Below are positions 15,092 through 23,506 of a DNA stretch of 26,712 nt, in pieces (position 1 is the stretch's first letter; each line of letters begins with the position of its first letter). The notes under the pieces were generated by a model. It was not told the DNA's origin, did no database searches, and saw only the letters and a list, made by a program, of their open reading frames with translations. Made by a program: the position numbers and the translations under genes. The DNA comes from DATBLZ01 sp036555065 (GTDB lineage: Bacteria; Pseudomonadota; Gammaproteobacteria; Steroidobacterales; Rariloculaceae). The stretch lies in the NCBI GenBank assembly GCA_036555065.1, contig DATBLZ010000120.1, positions 1 through 26,712 of the forward strand, in the 5' to 3' direction.

Positions 15092-15811
15092 GTGCGCGTC
15101 AAGAGTTGGATCCTCGCGGTTCTCGCGTGCGGATTGGCCGCGGTCTTTGCGCTGCTCGGTCAGTGGCAACTGCGGCGTGCCGATGAGGCCGAGAGGCAGG
15201 CCGCGGAGTTCGCGACGCTCGCGGACGCAGCCGCGCTCACGACTTTGCCCGCCGCGGATGCGGTCGGCGAATTCCGCTACCGTCGGGTCGCGTTGCGCGG
15301 CCGCTATCTGCCGCAAACACAAGTGCTCGTCGATAACATGACGCACGGCGGCGTCGCGGGCTATCACGTGCTCACGCCGTTCGTGGCAACGGGCGGCGGC
15401 ATCGCCGTCGTCAACCGCGGCTTCGTGGCCGCGCTGCCGTCGCGCAGCGACCTTCCGGAGGTCGCGGTGGCGGCCGCGGAGCGCACGGTGCACGGGCGCA
15501 TCGATACGTGGCTTACGCCGGCCTTGCGGCTCGACGCCGCGGACTTGGGCGGCGCGGGAGCCGTGCGCGTGATGTCGTTCCCGGATGCCAAAGATCTCGA
15601 GCGCACGTTCGGCTACCCGGTCCCGGCCTATCAGATCCTGCTCGACGCCGGTGAGCCCGACGGCTTCGTGCGGGCGTGGGAACCGAGCGGCAGCCGCGCG
15701 GAGCGGAATTTGGTGTATGCCGGACAATGGTTCGCGTTAGGCGTAGCGACCTTCGTCGCGGCGCTCGGATGGCTCTTCAAGTCGCACTTTCGCAAGCGGA
15801 GCGGGGCGTGA
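15092..15811 (+). CDS. SURF1 family cytochrome oxidase biogenesis protein
   Basis: Membrane protein that helps insert or hold heme a during assembly of subunit I. The 239-aa product has the SURF1 layout: an N-terminal helix (about 5-22) running into LGQWQLRRA, a periplasmic domain with GYHVLTPF (90-97) and AVVNRGFV (105-112), and a C-terminal helix (about 213-229) after YAGQWFALG. The start is GTG 15092, with GAGAGAG closely upstream. Its stop overlaps the next gene start (GTGA). It opens the second cox block (SURF1-SCO-like-ctaA-ctaB). Confidence 0.92.
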   Translation: MRVKSWILAVLACGLAAVFALLGQWQLRRADEAERQAAEFATLADAAALTTLPAADAVGEFRYRRVALRGRYLPQTQVLVDNMTHGGVAGYHVLTPFVATGGGIAVVNRGFVAALPSRSDLPEVAVAAAERTVHGRIDTWLTPALRLDAADLGGAGAVRVMSFPDAKDLERTFGYPVPAYQILLDAGEPDGFVRAWEPSGSRAERNLVYAGQWFALGVATFVAALGWLFKSHFRKRSGA

Positions 15812-16380
15812 GCTTGCGGTCGGCGCGCGTGCCGATTCTGATTGCCGCGGCTTGCCTCGGGCCTTTTGCCCTCGCCCTGCTCGTCTACTACGTGCCGAAC
15901 GAGCTCACGCAGCAGCGTGCGAACCCGGAGCGAACGCTTTCGGCGACGCCGAAGCCGCTGCCAGAAGTCGCTTTGCGCACGCCCGGCGGCGGGACTACGG
16001 GCACCGACTGGGCGCGATATCGGTGGTCGCTGATCTATGCAAGAATCACACCCTGCGAGGGCCGCTGCGCCTCGGACTTGGCTCACTTGACCGAAGTTCA
16101 TCTCGCGCTCGGCGCGGATCGAGCGCGCGTGCAGCGCGTGTTGCTGCTCGCGGACGAGGACTTCCGCATGACCGGGGACCCTACGCTGCTCGTCGGCTAC
16201 CTCGACGCAGAGCGCGATGCGGAGCTCGTGAACGCCTTCAGTTTGGAGTTGCTCGAACAAGGTCGGATCTTCGTCGTCGATCCGCTCGGCAATCTCGTCA
16301 TGAGCTATCCGCCTGCGCCGGACCAGGCGCGCTTGCTCGAGGATCTTGAGCGCCTCTTGAACGTCTCGAGGATCGGTTGA
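15808..16380 (+). CDS. SCO-like thioredoxin-fold membrane protein of the cox cluster
   Basis: A 190-aa protein with one N-terminal helix (about 9-28) and a periplasmic domain of thioredoxin/SCO type. It has a CxxxC motif (C83-EGR-C87) followed by an amphipathic helix, and a DPLGNLVMSYPP segment near 158-169 that resembles the DPxG strand of SCO1. SCO proteins use two Cys plus a distal His to pass copper to CuA. Here the only histidines (93 and 98) lie just after CxxxC, and the expected one before DPLG is missing. The gene starts at GTG 15808 overlapping the SURF1 stop and ends overlapping ctaA by one base. A role in CuA thiol reduction or copper delivery is inferred. Similar 'hypothetical' proteins sit here in Pseudomonas cox loci. 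Confidence 0.75.
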   Translation: MSLRSARVPILIAAACLGPFALALLVYYVPNELTQQRANPERTLSATPKPLPEVALRTPGGGTTGTDWARYRWSLIYARITPCEGRCASDLAHLTEVHLALGADRARVQRVLLLADEDFRMTGDPTLLVGYLDAERDAELVNAFSLELLEQGRIFVVDPLGNLVMSYPPAPDQARLLEDLERLLNVSRIG

Positions 16381-17354
16381 TGCAGAGGACTTTTCGCAAC
16401 GTGGCGTGGGCTGCGGCCTTGCTCGCGTTTGCCGTCGTCGTCATCGGCGCCTGGGTGAGGCTCACCGATTCCGGCTTGGGCTGCCCGGATTGGCCCGGTT
16501 GCTACGGACGCCTCGTCGTTTCGGCGGTCAGCATCGAGGATCCCGCAGCCGCGGACCTGACGGCCATCCGCCCGCTCGACACCGGCAAGGCGTGGCGCGA
16601 GATGATTCATCGCTATCTCGCGAGCACGCTCGGTCTCCTGTGCCTCGTGCTCGGCGCAATTGCGCTCTGGAACAGGGCGACGCCGGGGCAGCCGCGGCGT
16701 TTACCGCTCGCGCTCGTCGTGCTCGTCGTGTTCCAAGGGCTGCTCGGCATGTGGACCGTGACGCTGCTGCTCAAGCCCCTTGTCGTCGTTGCGCATCTGC
16801 TCGGCGGTCTTGCGACGCTTGCGCTTTTGTTCTGGCTCGCGCGCGCGCGCGCGGCGCCGTTGCGCGTCGGCTCCCGCGTGCGCGGGCTCGCGATCGCCGC
16901 GCTCGCACTGCTGATCCTACAAATCGCGCTCGGGGGATGGACGAGCGCCAACTACGCCGCGCTCGCCTGCCCGGACTTCCCGACGTGCCAAACGCAATGG
17001 TGGCCCGCGATCGCCGATTTCGACGACGCGTTCGTTCTCTGGCACGGTATCGGCATCGACTACGAAGGCGGAGTACTCGATCATCCCGCGCGCGTCGCGA
17101 TCCATTTTGTGCACCGGCTCGGCGCCGTTGCCGCAACGCTCGGTGTCGTAGCGTTAGGCTGCGCGCTCGTAGCGCGGCGCGAGTCGCGCGGTGCGGGGAT
17201 TGCGATGATCGCGGCGCTCGCGAGTCAAGTCGCCATCGGCATCGCGATGGTGCGGTTCGGAGTGCCATTATGGGCCGCGGTTGCGCACAATGGAGTCGCG
17301 GCGCTGCTGTTGCTAACCATAGTCAATGCTCATCGAAGAATTTGGCAAAACTGA
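16380..17354 (+). CDS. ctaA: Heme A synthase (COX15/CtaA)
   Basis: Oxidises the C8 methyl of heme O to a formyl group, giving heme A for both oxidases. The 324-aa, eight-helix product has conserved histidines in EMIHR (H77), VVAHL (H139), FVHRL (H245) and VAHNG (H303), and two loop cysteine pairs, GLGCPDWPGC (C35, C41) and ALACPDFPTC (C197, C203). ATG 16380 is chosen over the in-frame TTG three bases earlier; it overlaps the preceding TGA by one base. Its last 29 bases overlap the start of ctaB. Confidence 0.95.
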   Translation: MQRTFRNVAWAAALLAFAVVVIGAWVRLTDSGLGCPDWPGCYGRLVVSAVSIEDPAAADLTAIRPLDTGKAWREMIHRYLASTLGLLCLVLGAIALWNRATPGQPRRLPLALVVLVVFQGLLGMWTVTLLLKPLVVVAHLLGGLATLALLFWLARARAAPLRVGSRVRGLAIAALALLILQIALGGWTSANYAALACPDFPTCQTQWWPAIADFDDAFVLWHGIGIDYEGGVLDHPARVAIHFVHRLGAVAATLGVVALGCALVARRESRGAGIAMIAALASQVAIGIAMVRFGVPLWAAVAHNGVAALLLLTIVNAHRRIWQN

Positions 17355-18240
17355 AATTGCGCCGGGAGCGAGCTGGCGCGACTACTATGCGCTCACGAAG
17401 CCGCGCGTCGTGCAGCTGCTCGTTTTTACGGCGATCGTCGGTATGTTCCTCGCGACGCCCGGCCTCGTGCCTTGGAGCACTCTGGTTTTCGCGAGCGTCG
17501 GGATCGGGCTCGCGGCCGCCTCGGGTGCTGCGATCAACCACGTCCTGGATTCGCGCATCGATGCCGCAATGGCGCGCACGCGCGACCGGCCGCTGCCGTC
17601 GGGAAGGATCAGCGAGCGCGACGCGCTGACGTTCGCACTGGGCTTGGGTCTCCTCGGTCTCGGCGTGCTCGCGCTCCTCGTCAATGCGCTCACGGCCGCG
17701 CTGACGTTTGTCTCGCTGATCGGGTATGCGATCGTCTACACGGTGTATCTCAAGCGCGCGACGCCGCAGAACATCGTGATCGGCGGCGCCGCGGGCGCGG
17801 CGCCCCCGGTGCTCGGGTGGGCGGCCGTGCAGGGCGAGGTCTCAAGCGATGCTTTGCTGCTCTTCTTGATCATCTTCACGTGGACGCCGCCGCATTTCTG
17901 GGCGCTCGCCGTAGCGCGCCGGGCCGACTACGAGAAGGCCGAGATCCCGATGCTGCCCGTGGCCTACGGCGATCTGCTCACGAAGTCGTTCGTCGTCTAT
18001 TACACGATTCTGCTGATCATCGTCACGGTGCTGCCGTATCTCACGGGCATGAGCGGCCCGCTCTATCTTTTCGCAGCGCTCTTGCTCGGCGGCGGGTTCC
18101 TCTATTACGCGCTGCGCCTCAAGCTTAGCACCCGTGACGATACGGCGATGCAGACGTTTGCCTACTCGATCAGCTACCTAATGGCGCTCTTCTCGTTCCT
18201 GCTCGTCGATCACTACATGCCCGTGCTCTGGCCGCGGTAG
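17326..18240 (+). CDS. ctaB: Protoheme IX farnesyltransferase (heme O synthase)
   Basis: UbiA-superfamily membrane enzyme that adds a farnesyl group to heme B to make heme O, the substrate of CtaA. The 304-aa product shows the Asp-rich motif N71-x3-D75-x3-D79 followed by RTRDRPLPSG, the YLKRATPQNIVIGGAAGAAPP stretch, TWTPPHFWALA and KAEIPMLP, all typical of CyoE/CtaB. The ATG at 17326 lies inside ctaA (29-base overlap); the next in-frame ATG (M40) would cut into the first helix, so the overlapping start is favoured. uvrD follows 10 bases after its stop. Confidence 0.95.
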   Translation: MLIEEFGKTEIAPGASWRDYYALTKPRVVQLLVFTAIVGMFLATPGLVPWSTLVFASVGIGLAAASGAAINHVLDSRIDAAMARTRDRPLPSGRISERDALTFALGLGLLGLGVLALLVNALTAALTFVSLIGYAIVYTVYLKRATPQNIVIGGAAGAAPPVLGWAAVQGEVSSDALLLFLIIFTWTPPHFWALAVARRADYEKAEIPMLPVAYGDLLTKSFVVYYTILLIIVTVLPYLTGMSGPLYLFAALLLGGGFLYYALRLKLSTRDDTAMQTFAYSISYLMALFSFLLVDHYMPVLWPR

Positions 18241-18250
18241 CGCCAGGACC

Positions 18251-20407
18251 ATGGACGTAACGGAAATCATCGAGCCCTTGAACGATGCGCAGCGCGCAGC
18301 CGTCACGACCGGCGCCACACCGACGCTCGTGCTCGCCGGGGCCGGCAGCGGCAAGACGCGGGTGCTCGTGCATCGCGTCGCGTGGCTCGTGCGCGTCGAA
18401 GGCGTCGCGCTCCAGCAGATCATGGCCGTGACGTTTACGAACAAAGCCGCAGCGGAGATGCGCCAGCGCATCGAGGCGCTGCTCCACTATCCGACCGAGC
18501 ATCTCTGGATCGGCACGTTCCATGGGCTCGCGCACCGGTTGCTGCGAATTCATTGGCGCGAGGCCGGGCTCAACGAAGGCTTCCAGATCATGGACTCCGA
18601 GGACCAGCTGCGGCTGATCCGCCGCATGGTCAAGGGTCTCGGCCTCGACGAGGGCGAGTGGGTGCCGAAAGAGATCCAGTGGTTCATCAACGCGCAAAAG
18701 GACGAGGGCTTAAGGCCCCCCGATCTCAACGACGAGGGCAACTCGGGCAGGCGGCGCATGATCGATTTCTACGCCCGCTATGAGCGTGTTTGCGCGGACT
18801 CGTCATTGGTCGACTTCGGCGAGCTCCTGCTGCGCGCGCTCGAGACCCTCAACAAGAACCCCGAGCTGCTGCAGCACTACCGGCGCCGCCTCAAGTACCT
18901 GCTCGTCGACGAGTTTCAGGACACGAATGCCATTCAGTATCGGTGGCTCAGGCAGCTCGCCGGCGATACGGGCGCCCTCTTCGTCGTCGGCGACGACGAT
19001 CAATCGATCTATCGTTGGCGCGGCGCACGCATCGAGAATCTGCTGCGCTTCGAGCAGGATTTCCCCGGCACGCAGATTTTCAGGCTCGAGCAGAACTACC
19101 GCTCGACGGCGACGATACTCAAGGCGGCCAATGCCGTCATCGCCCACAACGAGACGCGCCTCGGCAAGAACCTCTGGACCGACGGCGCGGAAGGGCAACC
19201 GATCAAGCTCTACGCCGCGTTCAACGAACGCGATGAAGCCGAATTCGTGATCAACCGCATTCAGGATTTCGTGCACAGCGGCCACCGGCGCAGCGAGGCC
19301 GCGATACTTTATCGATCGAACGCGCAATCGCGGGTTTTCGAGGAAGCGTTGCTTGCGGCCGGCATTCCGTACCGCGTTTACGGAGGGTTGCGATTCTTCG
19401 AGCGCGCCGAGATCAAGGATGCATTGGCGTATCTGCGCTTGATCGCGAATCGCGATGACGACCCGTCCTTCGAGCGCGTCGTCAATACGCCGGCGCGCGG
19501 CATCGGCGCGCGCACCGTCGACAGTGTGCGTGCGCAAGCACGCGCCTCGGGCGTGAGTCTCTGGCGCGCCGCTGCGGCGCTCATCGCAGAGCAAGAGCTG
19601 CCGGGACGCGCGAGCCAGGCTTTGTGGGCGTTTCTGCAGCTCATCGACGGGCTCGATGCCGAGACGCGCAACGCAGCGCTCCATGAGCAGGTCGCGCGCG
19701 TCATCGAGGCGAGCGGGCTCATTGCGCACCATCAGAAAGACGGGGCCGTCGGCGGCGAGGCCCGCGTCGAGAATCTCGAAGAGCTCGTCAACGCGGCGCG
19801 CGATGCCTATACGACGCCGGGCTCCGAGCTCCCACCGCTGCTCGAGTTCCTCGCCTATGCGGTCCTCGAATCGGGCGAAGCGCAAGCCGGTGCTCACGAA
19901 GACAGCGTGCAGCTTATGACGTTGCACTCGGCCAAAGGCCTCGAATTCGCGTTGCTATTCATCTGCGGGCTCGAGGACGGGCTGTTCCCTCACCAGCGCT
20001 CGCTCAACGATGCCGTTTCGCTCGAGGAGGAGCGGCGCCTCTGCTATGTCGGCATCACGCGCGCGCGCGAGGAGCTCTATCTGACCTATGCCGAGACACG
20101 GCGCATGCACGGCGCCGAGAGCTATGCGACGCCGTCGCGCTTCCTCCGCGAGATTCCGACGGAGCTGCTCGAGGAGATTCGCCCTCAGCTTACCGTCGCG
20201 CGCCCGATTTTCCGGCGCGCGGCCGCGGAACGCAGGGACACCGTGAGCGGCGTGCGCTTGGGACAGCGCGTACGGCATCGCAAGTTCGGCGAGGGCGTGA
20301 TTCTCAACAGCGAAGGCAGCGGCGCGCACGCGCGCGTGCAGGTCAATTTCGAGCACGTCGGCACGAAGTGGCTCGTCGTCGCCTATGCGAATCTCGAACT
20401 GATGTAA
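18251..20407 (+). CDS. uvrD: DNA helicase II (UvrD)
   Basis: Superfamily 1A 3'-5' helicase for nucleotide excision and mismatch repair. The 718-aa product (E. coli 720) shows Walker A AGAGSGKT (29-36), motif Ia AVTFTNKAAAEM, DEFQDTN (220-226), GDDDQSIYRWRGA (247-259), motif IV QNYRST, motif V LMTLHSAKGLEF and motif VI YVGITRARE. The C-terminal segment from about 660 (GVRLGQRVRHRKFGEG) is the Tudor-like RNA polymerase/duplex-binding domain, which favours UvrD over Rep. It lies 10 bases after ctaB, so it may share the heme-biosynthesis transcript. Confidence 0.96.
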   Translation: MDVTEIIEPLNDAQRAAVTTGATPTLVLAGAGSGKTRVLVHRVAWLVRVEGVALQQIMAVTFTNKAAAEMRQRIEALLHYPTEHLWIGTFHGLAHRLLRIHWREAGLNEGFQIMDSEDQLRLIRRMVKGLGLDEGEWVPKEIQWFINAQKDEGLRPPDLNDEGNSGRRRMIDFYARYERVCADSSLVDFGELLLRALETLNKNPELLQHYRRRLKYLLVDEFQDTNAIQYRWLRQLAGDTGALFVVGDDDQSIYRWRGARIENLLRFEQDFPGTQIFRLEQNYRSTATILKAANAVIAHNETRLGKNLWTDGAEGQPIKLYAAFNERDEAEFVINRIQDFVHSGHRRSEAAILYRSNAQSRVFEEALLAAGIPYRVYGGLRFFERAEIKDALAYLRLIANRDDDPSFERVVNTPARGIGARTVDSVRAQARASGVSLWRAAAALIAEQELPGRASQALWAFLQLIDGLDAETRNAALHEQVARVIEASGLIAHHQKDGAVGGEARVENLEELVNAARDAYTTPGSELPPLLEFLAYAVLESGEAQAGAHEDSVQLMTLHSAKGLEFALLFICGLEDGLFPHQRSLNDAVSLEEERRLCYVGITRAREELYLTYAETRRMHGAESYATPSRFLREIPTELLEEIRPQLTVARPIFRRAAAERRDTVSGVRLGQRVRHRKFGEGVILNSEGSGAHARVQVNFEHVGTKWLVVAYANLELM

Positions 20408-20436
20408 ACTTGGCCGCCCCATCGGGTCCGCCAACA

Positions 20437-21816
20437 ATGAAGATACTCATTTTGGGCGCCGGCCAGGTCGGCAGCACCGCCGCTTACAACCTGGCTCGCG
20501 AGGAAGCCAACGAGGTCACGATCGTCGACCGCGACGCCGAGGTGCTCCGCGAGCTCCAGGATCGCCTCGACGTACGTACGGTGGTCGGCAACGCCGCCCA
20601 CCCCGAGGTGCTCGAGCGCGCCGGCGGCAAGCACGCCGACATGGTCATCGCGCTCACGAACAGCGACGAGACCAACATGATCGCGTGCCAAGTCGCGCAC
20701 ACGCTGTTCCACACGCCGACGAAGATCGCGCGCATACGCTCGGCCGCCTACGCGAACCGGCGCGAGCTCTTCACGGCCGACGTGCTGCCCGTCGACGTGA
20801 CGATCAGCCCCGAAGCGCTCGTCACCGAGTACATCGAGCAGTTGATTCGCTTTCCGGGCGCATTGCAGGTGCTCGAGTTCGCGGAGGGCCGCGTGCGCCT
20901 CGTCGCGACGCGCGCGCACCGCGGCGGCGCGCTGATCGGACACCCGTTGAAAGAGCTCCCGCACCACATTCCCAAAGTCGAATGCCGCGTCGTGGCGATC
21001 TACCGCGGCGGCCGAGGCATCATTCCGGACGGCGATACCGTCGTCGAGGAAGGCGACGAAGTCTTCTTCATTGCCGCCCGTAAGGATGTCCGCACGGTGC
21101 TCAAGGAGATGCGCAAGCTCGACGATCCCGTGCGGCGCGTCGTCATCGCGGGCGGCGGCAACATCGGCTTTAGGCTCGCGCGCGCGCTCGAAGCGACTAA
21201 TCAAGTCAAAGTCATCGAGCGCAATCTTTCGCGCGCGCGCGAGATCTCGGAGCAGCTCAGCCGCGCCATCGTGCTGCACGGCGATGCGGCCGACGAGGAG
21301 ATGCTGCTCGAGGAAAACATCGATACCGCCGATGTCTTCGCGGCGGTCACGAACGCCGAGGAAGCCAACATTCTTGCCGCGATGCTTGCAAAGCGGCTTG
21401 GCGCCCACAAGGTGCTTGCTCTCATCAATAGGCCGGCATACGCGGAGCTCGTCGAGACCGGTACGATCGACATTGCGATATCACCGCAACAGATAACGCT
21501 CGGCTCTCTGCTTGCCCATGTACGGCGCGGCGACGTCGTCAAAGTTCATTCGCTGCGCCGCGGCGCGGCCGAGGCGATCGAAGCCGTCGCGCACGGCAGC
21601 GCGCGCGCCTCGCGCGTCGTCGGCCGCATGATCGAGGAGATCAAGCTGCCGCGTGGCGCGGCGATCAACGCCGTCGTTCGCGGGGACGAAGTGCTCATGG
21701 CCCATCACGACACCGTCATCGAGGCCGAGGATCACGTGATCCTGTTCGTCACGGATCGCCGGCAAATCGAGGAGGTCGAGCGGCTTTTCGAGGTCGGCGG
21801 TGGACCGCACGGCTAA
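20437..21816 (+). CDS. trkA: Trk system potassium uptake regulatory protein TrkA
   Basis: Cytoplasmic peripheral protein that gates the TrkH/TrkG potassium channel by binding NAD(H) or nucleotides. The 459-aa product (E. coli 458) is a duplicated RCK unit: the first Rossmann fold begins GAGQVG (7-12) with the acidic IVDRD end of strand two, the second begins GGGNIG (239-244), and each is followed by a TrkA-C domain. The ATG at 20437 is chosen for the MKILILGAGQVG start; no strong ribosome binding site is seen. It follows uvrD by 29 bases and overlaps the next gene by 17 bases. No trkH/trkG, fmt or rsmB is in this window. Confidence 0.95.
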   Translation: MKILILGAGQVGSTAAYNLAREEANEVTIVDRDAEVLRELQDRLDVRTVVGNAAHPEVLERAGGKHADMVIALTNSDETNMIACQVAHTLFHTPTKIARIRSAAYANRRELFTADVLPVDVTISPEALVTEYIEQLIRFPGALQVLEFAEGRVRLVATRAHRGGALIGHPLKELPHHIPKVECRVVAIYRGGRGIIPDGDTVVEEGDEVFFIAARKDVRTVLKEMRKLDDPVRRVVIAGGGNIGFRLARALEATNQVKVIERNLSRAREISEQLSRAIVLHGDAADEEMLLEENIDTADVFAAVTNAEEANILAAMLAKRLGAHKVLALINRPAYAELVETGTIDIAISPQQITLGSLLAHVRRGDVVKVHSLRRGAAEAIEAVAHGSARASRVVGRMIEEIKLPRGAAINAVVRGDEVLMAHHDTVIEAEDHVILFVTDRRQIEEVERLFEVGGGPHG

Positions 21817-22120
21817 CCTCGAAGCTCTGCTCGCGCAAGGACAGGACAGCGCGATGCTCCGGTTCACGCTCGCAACGGGATACTTCGAGCGCGGCGATCT
21901 CGAGCGCGCACTTCCCCACGCTGCGGCTGCCGTTGGGCTCGACGCCGACTATTCGGCTGCGTGGAAGCTGCTCGGGAAGATTCAAGCCGCGCGCGGCGAG
22001 ACGCGCGGAGCCAGAGCCGCATACCGCGAGGGCATTGCCGTCGCGGAACGCCGCGGTGACCTGCAGGCGGCCAAGGAAATGCGGGTCTTCCTCCGGCGTC
22101 TCGAGGCCGCGAAGGAATAG
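21800..22120 (+). CDS. Small tetratricopeptide-repeat protein
   Basis: A 106-aa, soluble, alpha-helical protein with TPR-like helix pairs: LRFTLATGYFERGDLERALPHAAAAVGLDADYSAAWKLLGKIQAARGETRGARAAYREGIAVAERRGD carries the A/G/Y spacing of about two and a half TPR units. It has no catalytic motif or signal peptide. It begins at GTG 21800 inside the last 17 bases of trkA, so translation is probably coupled. TPRs bind partner proteins; the partner is unknown. Its stop lies 10 bases from the end of the convergent oxidase operon, with no clear terminator between. Confidence 0.78.
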   Translation: MDRTANLEALLAQGQDSAMLRFTLATGYFERGDLERALPHAAAAVGLDADYSAAWKLLGKIQAARGETRGARAAYREGIAVAERRGDLQAAKEMRVFLRRLEAAKE

Positions 22121-22130
22121 GCCCTAGGAC

Positions 22131-22415
22131 TTAGTGCCCGTGCTTATCCGGCTCGGGCTTGGGCAACGCCGCGTTGCCGCGAATCCATACGAGCGCGCCC
22201 TTGATGAAGAGCAGCGTCGCGATGATCGCGATCGGCGCAGGCGGCAGCCAAATGGGTATCTCTTCCATTCCGGTTAAGTAAGGTGACAAGAACCAAAATG
22301 CGATCCAAGCGAGTCCTAGCCCGACCAAGATGCCGGTCGCGAGCTCGAGGCTGCGACTCCACAAGCCGCCCCAGAGCAGCACGAGCACTGCTACGACGAT
22401 TATCCATGTCAGCAT
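22131..22415 (-). CDS. Uncharacterised 94-aa three-helix membrane protein at the end of the second oxidase operon
   Basis: I do not recognise a family. The product starts MLTWIIVVAVLVLLWGG and has three likely membrane helices (about 3-18, 28-49, 60-80), a short loop GMEEIPIWLPPAP between the second and third, and a charged His-containing C-terminus ending PDKHGH. The long open frame to 22736 is antisense noise; the ATG ending at 22415 has GGGAGG eight bases upstream. It follows the subunit IV-like gene by 26 bases on the same strand, so it is probably the last gene of the oxidase operon. Size and position suggest an accessory or assembly subunit, but that is inference. Confidence 0.75.
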   Translation of the reverse strand: MLTWIIVVAVLVLLWGGLWSRSLELATGILVGLGLAWIAFWFLSPYLTGMEEIPIWLPPAPIAIIATLLFIKGALVWIRGNAALPKPEPDKHGH

Positions 22416-22441
22416 GCTCCTCGCCTCCCGGGCGGTGCGCC

Positions 22442-22786
22442 TCAGTGATGCTCTAGCGCGCCCGGCGCCGGCGGCTCGCTGAACGACGCGATCCGCGTCA
22501 GTATCGTGTAATCGCCTTCGACGGCCATGAGCCCGATGAGCACGAGCAAGACGGCCGGCGGCCCGATGATCGCGCTGATCAACGCGACGCGCTCCCACCT
22601 CATGTGCATGAAGATCGCGACGATGAATCCTGCCTTGAGCAGCATGAACAACAGAATCAGCCCCATTCTGACGTAGCCGTGCGGCAGGAAGTCCGTGCCG
22701 TACGACGCTGCGCTGAATAGGAAGAGTAGTCCCCAAATCCAGAAATAGATGCTCAGCGGATGCTGTTGTCCTTCAGCGTGTGCCAT
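22442..22786 (-). CDS. Cytochrome c oxidase subunit IV family protein
   Basis: A 114-aa protein with three membrane helices (about 13-30, 38-60, 69-90), matching the prokaryotic COX4-type small subunits that follow subunit III genes in caa3-like operons. Typical features are the GLILLFMLLKAGFIVAIFMHM second helix with its Lys and His, and the short N-terminal HPLSIYFWIWG. A GAGGGG lies just upstream of the ATG. It is 9 bases after the preceding subunit III-like gene. The role is structural or in assembly; no metal ligands are expected. Confidence 0.85.
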   Translation of the reverse strand: MAHAEGQQHPLSIYFWIWGLLFLFSAASYGTDFLPHGYVRMGLILLFMLLKAGFIVAIFMHMRWERVALISAIIGPPAVLLVLIGLMAVEGDYTILTRIASFSEPPAPGALEHH

Positions 22787-22795
22787 GTCGGCCCC

Positions 22796-23488
22796 TCACC
22801 ACAGATAGAAGAAAGCGAAAATGAAGACCCAGACCAAGTCGACGAAGTGCCAATAGAGGCCGGCGATCTCGACGATCTCGTAGCTGCCGCCGCGGCGCTC
22901 GTAGAAGCCGTTGATGATCCGAAACGCGATTATCGAGAGATAGATGACGCCGGCCGACACGTGCAGGCCGTGAAAGCCCGTGATCATGAAGAATGCCGCG
23001 CCGAACTGCTCGGCGCCCATGGGATTCGCCCAGGGCCTAACGCCCTCCTCGACGATGAGCTTCGTCCACTCGAACGCCTGCATGCCGACGAACACGGCGC
23101 CGAATCCGGCCGTCATCAACATCAACGCTGCCGCGCGCGCGCGGTCGCGGCGGTAGCCGTAGTTGACCGCGAGCGCCATCGTGCCGCTGCTCGTGATCAG
23201 CACGAACGTCATGATGCCGATCAGAATCAGCGGGATGCTGTGGCCGAAGAACGTGAGCGCGAACACCTCGCTCGGATTCGGCCACGGCACGGGCGAGGAA
23301 ATGCGCACGTTCATGTATCCCGTCAGGAAGCACGTAAAGATGAACGTGTCGCTGAGCAGGAAGATCCACATCATCGCCTTGCCCCAAGGCACCTTGAAAG
23401 TCGCCTTGTCGGCCGACCAGTCCGAGACGATGCTTTGCCAGCCTGCGTCGGCCGGGGTGCCGGCGGTCGCTATTCCCTCGTGAGCCAT
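22796..23488 (-). CDS. Cytochrome c oxidase subunit III-like protein (second copy, CoxP position)
   Basis: A 230-aa membrane protein of the subunit III family. It has FLLSDTFIFTCFLTGYMNVR, HSIPLILIGIMTFVLITSSGTMALAV, FFMITGFHGLHVSAGVIYL and the C-terminal GLYWHFVDLVWVFIFAFFYLW signature. It is shorter than the aa3 coxC (288 aa) and lacks the first two helices, as in five-helix subunit III of caa3/coxMNOP-type enzymes. It lies 18 bases after the other subunit III-like gene on the same strand. By order it corresponds to CoxP of the Bradyrhizobium coxMNOP cluster. Confidence 0.88.
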   Translation of the reverse strand: MAHEGIATAGTPADAGWQSIVSDWSADKATFKVPWGKAMMWIFLLSDTFIFTCFLTGYMNVRISSPVPWPNPSEVFALTFFGHSIPLILIGIMTFVLITSSGTMALAVNYGYRRDRARAAALMLMTAGFGAVFVGMQAFEWTKLIVEEGVRPWANPMGAEQFGAAFFMITGFHGLHVSAGVIYLSIIAFRIINGFYERRGGSYEIVEIAGLYWHFVDLVWVFIFAFFYLW

Positions 23489-23506
23489 AGACCTCTCGAT
23501 CTTTCC

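Noticed and set aside
22116..22160. Possible terminator between the convergent TPR and oxidase operons
   Set aside because: Only a weak GCCCG/CGGGC pairing inside coding sequence and no T-run; insufficient to call a terminator.
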